Source: Zancudomyces culisetae (lineage: Eukaryota > Kickxellomycota > Harpellomycetes > Harpellales > Legeriomycetaceae). From it: DNA of 64,000 nt. The notes below the pieces were generated by a model. It was not told where the DNA came from and ran no database searches. It worked only from the letters and a program-made list of their open reading frames with translations. The translations under genes were made by a program, and so were the position numbers. Each line of letters opens with the position of its first letter. Position 1 is the stretch's first letter. The stretch spans positions 1-64,000 of the forward strand of contig LSSK01000248.1 of the NCBI GenBank assembly GCA_001969505.1, written 5' to 3'. Below are positions 1 to 11,070 of the stretch, in pieces.

Positions 1-1610
1 CTATCAAACCTGCTACCAAACCTGCTACCAAACCTGCTACCAAACCTGCTACCAAACCTGCTACCAAACCTGCTACCAAACCTGCTACCAAACCTGCTAC
101 CAAACCTGCTACCAAACCTGCTACCAAACCTGCTATCAAACCTGCTACCAAACCTGCTACCAAACCTGCTACTAAGCCCGCAGCTAAACCAACATCTGCA
201 CCCAAATCAAGTATGGCTCCAACTAGTGCGATTGAAACTGGTGGAGAGATAGATCTTGGTGCTGATTCAGAGGAGTCAAGTGTAACTGGTGCAAAAGCAT
301 CCAGCACTTCTGCACCTGCTGGAGTAGCTGTTCGAAACATGCAGCTTCTCCCCAAAGCAAGTAGCTCACAAACACTTCGTGCTGCTGCTACTACTTCTGC
401 CGCTCGAGTCACTACATCTGCTAAACCAACTATTCGAAGATTTTCGGCTCTCTCCAGAACAAGAATCGCACAACCACTTAGAGCTTCTGCGTCCGCTACC
501 AAATCAATTTTCGCAGCTATATCTTCACCTCCATCTATGAGAAGCATGCAACCATCCAGTACGGTTCTAACTAGTGCCGTTGCAACTGGCGGAAAAATAA
601 ATCTTGGGCTCGAGTCAGGAAAACCAAGCGCAACTAGCGCGCAAGCACTCCGTGCTGCTGCCGCTTCTACCACCCCCGCTGCCCCAATAATACCATCTTA
701 CTCCGGACCAACTTTTACATCCATGAGCGCATCTGGTAAGTACCATTAGTATATGACCCATTTCATACAACATTGCGCCTTTTAATCATAGGAATGCGAT
801 ATATTTACTCTGCTTGTACTTTTTTAACACGATTCTAAAAAAAAATAGCAACGCCTGCACCAACAAAAGCTAGACCCACAGCATCACAAACCCGTTCAAA
901 AAGGTAATTAACATGTTTACAATCAGAAAACTGTGACTTTTTAGTCGCATTATACTTATCTCTTGAGAATATAAATGTTCATTGGAAACACCATTGAAAC
1001 ATTTCCTGATTATTTTTCTTCCCTAACTTATTAATAAAATACGAAGGTTTTGGTATTGGTATGATGATATAGAGGAATAATGCGATACTTGGGATTACCA
1101 TGTAAGTCTAAACATTTCACTAATCCTAAAGGATTCAGCGTTTATATAATTAATATTATGCGTTAGGTGTAATATGCACATACTGATGGATTAGTATAGA
1201 TATACACTTACTAACGATATACAAAAAACCATTCATAAAATTTAGGGGCAAAAAGAACTCAGGAATATAATTCTATTATGAAGGCTCTTGAAGAACGCAT
1301 GAAGACAGCTACAAGAAGAACCAGTTCAGTATCGTCCACTCCAGTTCCAACAACCACAACCAGTTCAAGTGCAAATGCTAACCGTGCAGCACCGTTATCT
1401 ATGACAACCACGAGTAAATCCACAGCACCAAGCGCCAAGTCAGCAAAGGGAGGTGTCAAAACAGTAAAAAGAGTTAAAAGAGTAGTAAGAACTGTTGTTC
1501 GTAGAAGGACTGTGCGTAGAACTGTACGTAGAACACAAAACAAAACATCCAGCGCCTCACAAACTTCAGCAACCAGCCTAGTATCTTCACAATCTAAATC
1601 CGCTTTTTAG
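1..1610 (+). CDS. KPAT-repeat, Ser/Thr/Ala-rich protein with Arg-rich tail (5' end outside window)
   Basis: Not recognised. The reading frame is open from the first base. Inferred exons are <1-735, 849-903, 1073-1101 and 1246-1610 (stop TAG), and all junction phases agree with GTAAGT, GTAATT and GTAAGT donors. The first exon starts with about 14 copies of the tetrapeptide Lys-Pro-Ala-Thr. Two diverged copies follow of a module of the type TSAxxTGGxIxLGxxS...LRAAA (near bases 220-400 and 560-665). The 29-nt third exon joins a small basic segment, and the last exon ends in a strongly basic run of VRR/TVRR repeats (bases 1460-1540) and a Ser/Gln-rich tail. No membrane segment is visible in the part present. 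The composition fits a disordered, nucleic-acid- or wall-associated protein, but function cannot be assigned. The start lies upstream of the window. Confidence 0.6.
3..170. repeat. 12-bp tandem minisatellite in coding sequence
   Basis: About 14 nearly perfect copies of a 12-bp unit (ACCAAACCTGCT) keep the reading frame and encode KPAT repeats. Only the first copy and one near base 133 differ (ATC for ACC). Such near-identity suggests recent expansion and probable length polymorphism. The array probably continues left of the window. Confidence 0.95.
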
Positions 1611-3858
1611 ATCTATTTGATATATTTTAAGAGTATAAGCGAAAATAAATAATTGTCATTTTTTAGCTGCGAGTATATGTTGCAATTTTGTGTGAGCGGT
1701 ATTAGTAGTTGCCTGTAGGGAGGGGGAAGTGGTGATATTGCTGCAGATTACTGGCTACTTTATTTCTGTGCTTTACTCGGGATTATGCTTTAGCCACCAG
1801 TGTGCATTTGATGTATGGTTAAGTTCGGATACTTTTTCACTGATGAAGAGAATATACAGTAAAAGAAGGTAAAGAAAAAAGGACTACTGTTACAAAACGT
1901 TATGACTAAGCTATTAATACAAATTCATGGAAAAACTCGAAAATTTTGATCTATTTAATTGATCTGAAGAAATGTGGTGCCAAGCTGTGTGATTGCAGTG
2001 AATAGTACTATTTGTAAAACTCTTAAATCATAGGGAAACAGTGTGTATCCTTTACAACATCTGGAGTACCAATATTTTCTTTTATACTAAACGAAACCCA
2101 AATATGTAGAAGCTGAGTAAATGATGAATTTTTATCAATGCTTTTTCATTTTTAAGAGAAAGAGAAAGAAAAAGAAAAAGAAAAAGGGGCAAAACTATAC
2201 AGAATGGTTACGGGGTTTAAAAAAAGATTCTTTATGAAGCGAAGTTTGGGGGAGGGAGAGATATAAAAAAATGGAAGGATGGCTAAAAATGTAAATAAAT
2301 AAAGGCTGACATCTTGATTTGAAGTTGAGGTAAAAAAAATCGGAATTACCAAACCCGTTCCAGCAAAGCATATAAATAAAATATTCATCTCAATTTACAA
2401 ATTTTATTTACATAGCTTTGAAATGGAAGGGAAGGTCGATAATGCGAACCAAACATAAATGTTTTACCTAAATCGCGTTTACTTTCCCAACAATCATATG
2501 ATTTCCTAGTAATAGTATCCCAATTTCCACAAACCATTTACCCAGTATGTACTCCAGTCAAAGTACCAAAAATAAAATAACAATTCCTGAATTAAAAAAA
2601 AGTGAAAACCACGCGATGCAAAATTCCATCCTCCAAGCACCTCTCTGGTTGTAAACTGGTGGATGAGAAAATTCAAACATAATGAAGGAATGAGGGAACA
2701 GAGGTGAGATAATTCAGAAAAAGTACGTGTAGTATAGCCAGCTGGGCTGCCTACAATCCCCACAGTTAGCAGAAGTATCCGCCCTGAACTTTGACACGCC
2801 ATGATAGAAACAGCTAGTCAGAATTCACGAAGAGTGCTTTTGTACCAAGCAGCACGAATATTGATGAGTTTCAAGATTGTGGTTGCCCAAATTATTATTG
2901 ACTGCAAACATGGTTGGTTATATAAATGAAAAGGGCAGAGGCGCGTCTTTGAGCTAGTAGAAACCTGGTTCCCCAAAAGCGCTCTTTGGGGAGGGAAGAG
3001 GTTTTACATTGTTCATTTTCAGATGTCTGCTGCTCCAACAACCTTTTAATTTAACATTTAAATGAAAATGAATAATGGGATCAGCTACATTAGAACAATA
3101 AAGAAATAATATCGAAAATTTTGTAAAGGAATTGGTAAAACAGGTGATGCAATGTAATTGACAAGGCAAATCCAGTATTTATTTTGTGGATTTTGAGAAA
3201 ATAAGTTAAATCAATGAAAATGCAAATGCAAATAGAAAGATTAAATTCAGATTTTGGGATAAAAATGATTTTTTTGGGGGGGGGAGTTTACATATTCGAA
3301 TAACAAATCTTAAAAATCACTGGCATACACTAAAAATAAATCAACATAAATTACAAATAATTTAGAATTCGCACAAATAATCTTTATTACCTATTTATAA
3401 GTGGACTTTTGTTTACTATATAATCCAAAAAAGACTGAAATTTGAGAAAATTTTTTGAATTTAAATAAAAAACCCACTTACCAAACCCTGATAATTAATA
3501 GATGAGGTTTCTTGATTGACGAGGGAGAGAAAGAACAAAAAAAAACATTGCAGATAAAACGCAAAACCGTGATATTTCTGGCAGCATTGCTTCAGTATTA
3601 GACAATAAGTTAATAGATTGAGAAAGTTATCAGGCGACAACGAGTAATAAACCGGTGTTTTTTAAAGCGACACGAACAACATTTGAAAGGCCAAACGATA
3701 TTGAAAGTTTCATTTTTTTATGTTAATTGCATATGTTTAAGAAACAGGTAGGCAGGACATAATCCAGGTACGAGTATTGTAAAGTAAAAAAAAAACGACC
3801 AAGAAAATAAAAAATTCAGGACTGTCAACCTGGCAAATAAGAGAAAAAACTAAAATTA
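1611..3858. other. Intergenic, no supported gene
   Basis: AT-rich sequence with short random ORFs only. The best is a 98-codon minus-strand frame at 2506-2802 that begins with ATG and has reasonable codons, but it has no recognisable domain and no partner exon. A 9-base G run lies at 3276-3284. Confidence 0.5.
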
Positions 3859-3900
3859 GTGGTAGAAAGATTGAAACACATACGACAGAGATATAGGGAA

Positions 3901-4803
3901 ATGACGGGGGAAATTGTGGAGCACAGAGCGATGATATACAGACGACAGGGTAATAGCAGCAGGGATAGTTCAAATAGTAAATCAGCTAGTGATGTAGAAA
4001 CTGCTGCTAGCGCCGGAGGTGGAGAAGAGGAAAGCCTTACACAAACTAATCCTGGTACTGAGACAGGAGGAAACGAGAGTGAAGAAAACGAAAGTGAAGG
4101 AAATGTCAGTAGCAGTGGTAGCAGTAACGAGAGTAAAAGCGATAGTGGTACCAAAACTACTGCTAGTCGTAGTAGTGGTGATGGTGGTAGTAGTAGTAGT
4201 AGCGGTGGTGGTGGTGGTAGTGGAAGTACTACAGGAAATTCTAGAGATCCAGAGACACAGACACCAACAACTACATCCGAGGAAGAAGAAACCGATACGA
4301 TCGCACCGCCAACAACCAGAACAACGTCAACCAGCACATCGAAGTCAACCAGCACACGTACAACAGGTAAACCTGTTGTAACAAAGACTATTACAAGCGT
4401 TGGAACAAGTACAAATGAATCTGGACAAGTGGTTGAGGTAATAACAGTAGTCACACAAGTTACAACGACGGTTGGCGGGGGAGGGCAACTAACACAGGAT
4501 ACAAATGTTGTGTTGCCGACGACACTGGACAATGCAGATGGATCTAAAGCGGAGTCAGGGAATTCGGAAAATCTTAAACAGAGTTTAGTGATTTCCGCCT
4601 CTGTGGCACTTGTGGTGTTTATTGTGGCGATTATATTTTATATTTATAGGCGAAAAAGGGCGCAGAAACATTTTATAGACATGGAGTTCTTGGCACCTGA
4701 CAACAGCTATCCTCAACAATACAATAGCAATAACAATAGTCCATACAATAATGTTAATGTTAATGGTAATGAATATAATAAATATAACTATAAACAATGG
4801 TAG
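3901..4803 (+). CDS. Ser/Thr/Gly-rich single-pass membrane protein, Mid2-like
   Basis: Predicted surface protein. From the first in-frame ATG (3901) it has 300 residues. It begins with a short polar N-terminus and then a long Ser/Gly/Thr region: Ser/Gly runs at bases 4160-4235, then Thr/Ser with repeated T-S-T-S-K-S and VVTxT-type strings. A hydrophobic helix of about 22 residues (bases 4590-4650) is followed by the basic stop-transfer YRRKR and an Asn/Tyr-rich cytoplasmic tail. This is the architecture of fungal Mid2/Wsc-type wall sensors, and the VVTxT-rich ectodomain is typical of them. The frame is open upstream to 3841 and no signal peptide is seen, so the true start may lie in an upstream exon (possible acceptor AG at 3858-3859). 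A role as a wall-stress sensor is inference from architecture only. Confidence 0.6.
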   Translation: MTGEIVEHRAMIYRRQGNSSRDSSNSKSASDVETAASAGGGEEESLTQTNPGTETGGNESEENESEGNVSSSGSSNESKSDSGTKTTASRSSGDGGSSSSSGGGGGSGSTTGNSRDPETQTPTTTSEEEETDTIAPPTTRTTSTSTSKSTSTRTTGKPVVTKTITSVGTSTNESGQVVEVITVVTQVTTTVGGGGQLTQDTNVVLPTTLDNADGSKAESGNSENLKQSLVISASVALVVFIVAIIFYIYRRKRAQKHFIDMEFLAPDNSYPQQYNSNNNSPYNNVNVNGNEYNKYNYKQW

Positions 4804-5994
4804 AGGAAAAAATAACAGTGGGAAGGGCAAGAAAAAAAAGGATGGAAGAAGAGGGTCTAGTAAAAAAGCCAGGAGCAAAATGTCTAGAGGGGGGAAATAT
4901 TCAGAAAGAAAACAAATTAGATCATGACTATGAAGTTACAAAGTGATCTTGGATATGTCAAGATAGTTTACATTTAAAGCAACAGAGCATTCACAAAGTA
5001 TAGTAGAGGACATATATAGATACATATATATATTTTTTCTTTTTTTTATAAAGAAATCTTGGAAACAAAGGATGATGTGTTTTATATGACAAGAGAGAGG
5101 GATGGGGTTTGTGGGCTCAGTTTGAATGATAATGACATTGAAGAAGTGACATCCGTTTAGTGCTTTTGACCTAGTTTTTAGGGAGTAGGGAGTAGGGTGG
5201 GTGGGAGTTGAAATTAGGTCAAAGGGTACAAAGTAAAACAAAATAAGGAAAGAAAAATGCGAGAGAAAGGTGGGGAAGAAGAGGAGGAGGGAGAGGAGGA
5301 AGAAGGGCAAAAAGGAAAAGATCAACTCGAGGTTTTGTATATTTTTTTCTATAGGTTAGAGCGCTATTATTAAAACATTTATTAAAATTGACATTACGGC
5401 TTTATTTTATTTGATCAGTGCTTTTGGTAAACTCCGGTTACTAATATTACAAGTTGTACCATGGTTGAAATATGCACATCAAACTGTATACAAGGTTGAT
5501 TACCAATACGCTTAGCGTTTGAGTTTACTTATTAATAAAAAGACGGACAAAGTAATCTGTCAAGAAATAAAAATAGTTGGGCTTTGATATCTGATTAAAT
5601 TTATAGATGTAGTTTTTTCATTTTATTAACATGATAAAAGTGGTAAATTTTGAAAAAAAAAGAATGATATTGACATTGTCTGCAAATATGTGCCGTAATA
5701 ATATTGGAATTAAGAGATGAACAAGAGGGGAAGGGAGTTGGATGAGAACAAAGTATGAGGATGGATGAAGAACGCACTCCCCCCTTACGAACGCAGCAAT
5801 AGAAGTAAGGTTACTTGTCATTATAATAAAGCAATCAATACTTTTTGTATTAAAAAAAAGGAAGATAATAAAGTTGCAACAATTTTGACAAGTTAACACA
5901 AAAAATAAAAGTAAATAAGGGGAATGTTGGGATACACATGTTCCAAAAGGATGTTATGCATGTATATAAGCACAATATATATATATATAAATAG
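4804..5994. other. Convergent intergenic between the membrane protein and velB-like gene
   Basis: The 3' flanks of two converging genes. AT-rich, with a purine-rich block (5270-5320). No gene supported. Confidence 0.5.
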
Positions 5995-8195
5995 TTAAAT
6001 TCTATCCTTATCATTATTCTGCGTGGTGGCAGATTGATAGTTGGCTTGGGAGTCAGAGGCTAGCAGGTCGTTAACTGTGATTCTGCGAGATGAGGAGTTG
6101 TTGGCGGCAGGATCTAATTTGATGGATAAACCAATGGGGTTTTCAGAGTGAGAAATGGTAGAGGAAGGAGGGCCGTACTGAGGAGCGAGATCGTCAAAGG
6201 GAGGATCATTTTGGTAAGAGGAAATGTAAGGATCAAAGGGTTTTGGTTTTGCAGAATCAACAAACTTAGTTCCAGAAGCCAGAGAAGGATTGTAAGGATT
6301 CCAGCGATCAAACGAAGAAGAGGAAACAGGGGAATAAGAAGGCAGGTCGGAGATGGGGCGGAAGGGAGTGTTTGAGGAGCGTTTGTAGCCTCTGTATACG
6401 GAACTGGAAGCATTATCACGAACGCGGATTTGAGGCAAGGAGGTATCTTGCTTAAATTCAGAATCGATAGCAACAGAAAAGTTCTGAGAGGAGCGAACAG
6501 AGGGGGCGGAAGTTGAGACGGAGTCGTATTTGAAGGAGGGAGAGTGAGAGTATAAGGCAGCAGAGGTGGACGCAGAGGCAGGTTTGGAGGAATGAGCAAT
6601 GGAAGAGTGTTTAGGCAAGGGAGAGTGTCGTTCGGAGTGAGAGTAATGAAGAAGAGGATCAGGAGGATAAGGCTGCTTTGTGGAAGAAAGGTCGTCGGTA
6701 TGGACGGGGGCGCTTGAGGGAGGAATGGATTTCAAGCCAACCTGGATAGGCGGTAGTTGATGGTAGTCTGAGCGAGGAAGGGGAGGAATTTGATCATGGG
6801 GATTTGGAAGGGAGTGGTCAATTCGAGGATAGGGAGGTTTGGGCTGATGATTAGACGCTGAATTTGGCGCTGAAGTCCGTCTATTTACATAAAAGTGGGG
6901 GTTTTGGTACCGAGAATCCCGAGAGTAAGGCCCTTCATCTGGGTGAGGTACGCCATGCTGCCGGTTGCTAAAGCCGCCTCGCTGTTCTGGAAATTTCGAC
7001 AAATAGCTACCTGTGTTTGTATACGGTCGTATTCTATGATCTACGTGCCGGCCCATATTATTTTCATGGTGGTAGCCTCTAAGTCTTCTCTCCATTTCAA
7101 CACTCAACTTTTGCGAATCCTGCGCATGGTAATAATGTCTATCTCCATAGTTGATTTTTTTATACGGCCCTCCTCCCTCCCCTCCGTCCTCATCTTCTCC
7201 TGATTGTATGTTAATCAATCGGCTACGGTCTGCTTTTAGTCTATTTTTTTTCCATATATTTGTTTAAATGCACCCTTCTTCATCAATTCCCTACATTTCA
7301 ATTGCCTTACCTTGAGGGTTTCTGCTCCTTCCGAACTCTTATTTTCAACCCTTGTTCTGCAAATAGTTTCGTTAATGGTGTAGACTCTACATTTTTCAGT
7401 TTTTATTTTCCCTTTTATTCTCTTTGCTCTGTTTTTTTCTCACTTCCTTTTTTTCTTATTTATTCTTACCTTCCATTCCCGGAAACTTCTTTGCAGAATA
7501 CACAGTAAACTGTGACGACATTATAGACTCGCAATAATATACAGTAGATCTATTCATTTACACATTCCTCCAATTTTACTCTTTAATTCCTACTTTTCCC
7601 CTCCTAAAATCATCTCTCTTTTAAAAAAAAAAGTATTCTTAAAGTCACTTACCCAACTATCTCAAACAATATAAATTTTAATTTATACACCCCTTCACAT
7701 CTAACTGATAGATCTGGAAATACAAAAAACGCCCCATCACTCCCGTTCTCGTCCTTCAAATACGATAGTGATGAAACTGCTGAGCCTGTTATCGTCCTGG
7801 CTCGTCTATCAGGAAGAATTGATAATTCTTCTTTCCCATCTGAACTCACCAGTGTAGTATACATAAAATAGTACGGGTTATGGAAATATCGCCTATATTT
7901 TTTCATCCCTTTCTTTTAGTTTCTCCCCCCCATTATACATTATAAATATTATCATGTATAGACTTCAACTCTACACTTACCTATTGTTTCCTGGTAACGT
8001 TGAATCATGTACCTCAAGCTGTATTATAGGTGGTGGGTCTATAGGCCTTCTATCAGCTATATATCATAATTATGTTATCTTTATATGTCCTTTCACCCTT
8101 TTACTCTCTGTCTTTCTTTTTATATCTTACCTTTTTCTCCAACTCCACACATCCTTGAATGTTCAGGTTGTTGACGAATTCTTAGCTTGAAAGTG
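5995..8195 (-). CDS. velB: Velvet-domain regulator, VelB type, with long disordered C-terminal extension
   Basis: Fungal velvet proteins are DNA-binding regulators of development and secondary metabolism; VelB pairs with VeA or VosA. Inferred exons, 5' to 3': 8131-8195, 7981-8056, 7653-7892, 7470-7549, 7311-7386 and 5995-7240. All phases match, with mostly GTAAGT-type donors. In order, the domain shows RIRQQPEHSRMCGVGEK, ADRRPIDPPPIIQLEV, NPYYFM, TGSAVSSL, FFVFPDLSVR, SAKKFPGMEESTPL and FAEQGLKIRVRK, which together cover a complete velvet fold. GEKADRRPIDPPP and NPYYFM point to VelB rather than VosA. The last exon adds about 400 residues rich in Pro, Ser and Tyr, unusual for VelB. No Met was found for the first coding exon, so at least one 5' exon (acceptor at 8196-8197) is unresolved. 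Domain assignment is firm; VelB versus another velvet subfamily is less so. Confidence 0.88.
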
Positions 8196-10940
8196 CTATT
8201 TTTTAAAGTTTTTTATAGTTTACTATACCATTCATCTACTCTTTTATTCTTTCATATCATCTTGCTAACAGTTAAATACCATTAACATTTAATCGTTGCT
8301 GTTTTTCTTTTGTGTCATTGATTATAGATGCGTTTTTTCTCCCATTATATAAAAAGCATACTTTTTAAAGGCATTGGGAATACACACAGTGTGAATTAAT
8401 GAAATGAAATCCTTACATTTTGTCCCTTTGATTAAAATTTTGTTTAACTTGCGTAAACTGGAAAGCTCCCTGGTCCCCCATCATTAACTGTATTCTTTTA
8501 AAATATTTTTTCGCTCCAGCGCGTTGGTGTGCAATTAATATTATCTTTTCACCCGTATTTTTTTTCTATTTAGCTTTTCACGGCTGTACCGCTCAGTTAA
8601 ATACTAGCTGCTTATGTAGTTATTTTTGATGTTTTTTTTTCTTAGAAAAAAAGGGTAATCCTCCTTTTGACCTACTAAATCAGTATATGTTTATGGAAAT
8701 CGAGATTGTTACTCCAAAATACTATTGTCAGAAAAGCAACAATAAAGAATCAATAAGAAGTTTTGATGCGTTGGTTTTGTACCGTTCAATAAATTTATAA
8801 TCTTTTCTCTTTTGGTATTACGTATCTTGATTCGGTACTCTAATACAGTAATTGCGTGTTGTTCCTTGTTCTCTTTTTCTTTTTCTTTTTTTTTCTCTTT
8901 TTCCTTGTATTTCTTTTTTGTTTGTTGGTCGTCTAATATTTGGTATTACCCTTGTTTATCAGTTTCGGTTAGGCTTCTTGTAATTTTTTCACTCAACAAA
9001 TGTTTATAACCATATTCTATTTTTTTTAGCTTTCGAAATACGTACAAACGTATAAGCATATATAGAAATGTACCATAAACTTTTGAAAGTCTTTTAAATA
9101 TATTGCTTTACAGCTGAATTAATACGCCTTTATACTCTTATTTTTTAGCAGAATATATAAAAAAACAGCTATTTTGTTCTGTTGTTATGAAAAAGCTAGA
9201 CTAGAAAAAAATAAAACAACTAGGTTCTATTCCAGTTGATTTATATTATTTTATGTCCTATATTTACATATGTCCTCTTTCCACGATTATTTGGTGATAA
9301 TGTAAACATCCCAATCTTTTATTTTCTACTGGTACTGAGAATTAACCAAAATCAATTTTTTGAGTAAATTCTCGCAATTTTAACGTATTTCCTGCTCAAA
9401 GCGAATGCAGCATTACGGACAAAATTGGTGCAGATACGTTTTTACAGGTGGATTTTTTTTATAAAGAAGAGTGCCCAAGTTATTGGGATATCTTTATTAT
9501 AAAATAGGGGGGAAAAAGGCTGCATTTACTTTGGTTTGGTATGAAGTTAAATCTCACCAAAAACTAATATTTATGGTATTGTATAAACCAAAAAAAAAAA
9601 TTTTCTTTGTATTATCCAACTAAATAACAATGGAAATTTTCGCATGTTGCTTTTTATCTCCTGTCCATCTTATGCGAACAGATATAGAATTTAATACTAT
9701 TACATGGTGAATTTTTAAATTGCCTTTTAGTCTTTATGAATCCCTTTGCACCATGATTAATAGCAAGAAAACATCTTTTTTTTTCGCAAAACCCTATTTG
9801 AATTTTTTTTTGTTTCCAATTTAAGAGATAGTGAGAACTAAACAATGCTTCTATCCTAGAAGTTTGAATTTTTCGGTTTTATTTTCTACCCACATAATTT
9901 CGATTTTAGAAAAAAAGAACAAAATAATTAATATCCTGAACAAATTGCAGGCAGAAACAAGATTCAGGCAATATTAGCGTCAATTACTTAATGCAAAAAT
10001 ATAAAACTAAAAAAATTTAATAAAACTATCTAAACAAACATAGGATTTTGTTGGTACCAATCTTTAGTTTATTCAATGGTTTCTTACTAGATCTTACAAC
10101 CACAGGAGTAAAAAAATAATTATATGACCCCCTTCTCTTGTTTGACATTCTTTCATATTTATGACTAGCGAAAGATAATTAATGTGTTACTAATTTATAG
10201 AACTAAAATACAAAACATCGGTGAGGCGGATAAAAAAAAATTTTTTTTTGTTTTTTTGCTCAGGCTTTCCACAACTAAACGCATTGTTGACGAAATAAAT
10301 GAAATGTACCGATTTTTGGAGGAACTTTCTTTGGTAATCCAATTTCCATTGCTTTGATTGTTTCTAATTGCTGGTATTGGAATTATACTTAAAACTAAAA
10401 ATCCAAAGTATAATTAGCGACTATTTGCTAACAATCTGTCAATATTTATTTTTCCCATCTCTTTACTATCTGTAATTATTTAATATTCACTCAAAAGCCA
10501 ATGACCATCTAATGTCCAATTCAGAAACAATCCCACCATTTCAAATAACAATTACTCGAATTCCTCAACTTCATTTAATTTCTCAAGTGTTTGATAGACT
10601 ATTAAAAACAGTAATTCGGAAATATTGGAATAGCAACAAGAGGGAAAAAAAAAAGAGAAAGTAGATGAAGGGAGGAGAGGAAGGAGAGGAAGGGTAATTT
10701 GTATTCAAAAACTGATTGTTTACTTTTGGACATCCATAAAAGTGTCTTTTAATGCGTCTCAAAATATTGGCTATACAATTCTCAGATGCATCTCATGAAA
10801 TACTCGTCAGTATTCATGACTTGCACGCTTGTGTGTATAATTTTTTATGTTTAGTTTTATGTTTACGTGCTCATCCTTATCATCATACCTGTGATAACTT
10901 TTGTACTCGCAGAAAGCATGGGAGAGTGTAGTTACATGTG

Positions 10941-11070
10941 TGGATATGGATAAATGAAAGTGGGTACAAGTGAGTGGAAATGAGTATAGATAGTCGGAAA
11001 TGAGTATAGATGGGTGGAAATAGGTGTAGATAGTCGGAAATGGGTGTAAATAGGCGTAAATGAATGACTG
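10941..11070. repeat. Degenerate 20-bp tandem repeat
   Basis: About five imperfect copies of a 20-bp unit of the type GTGGAAATGAGTATAGATAG. Alternate copies begin GTGG and TCGG, suggesting a 40-bp higher-order unit. It lies in gene-poor sequence. Confidence 0.8.

Noticed and set aside
3825-4532. 235-codon minus-strand frame opposite the membrane protein
   Set aside because: It is the mirror of Ser/Gly/Thr repeats and consists of Val/Leu/Pro runs; a shadow.
7954-8190. 78-codon + strand frame
   Set aside because: It is the reverse complement of the velvet-domain exons, which match the family and splice in phase.
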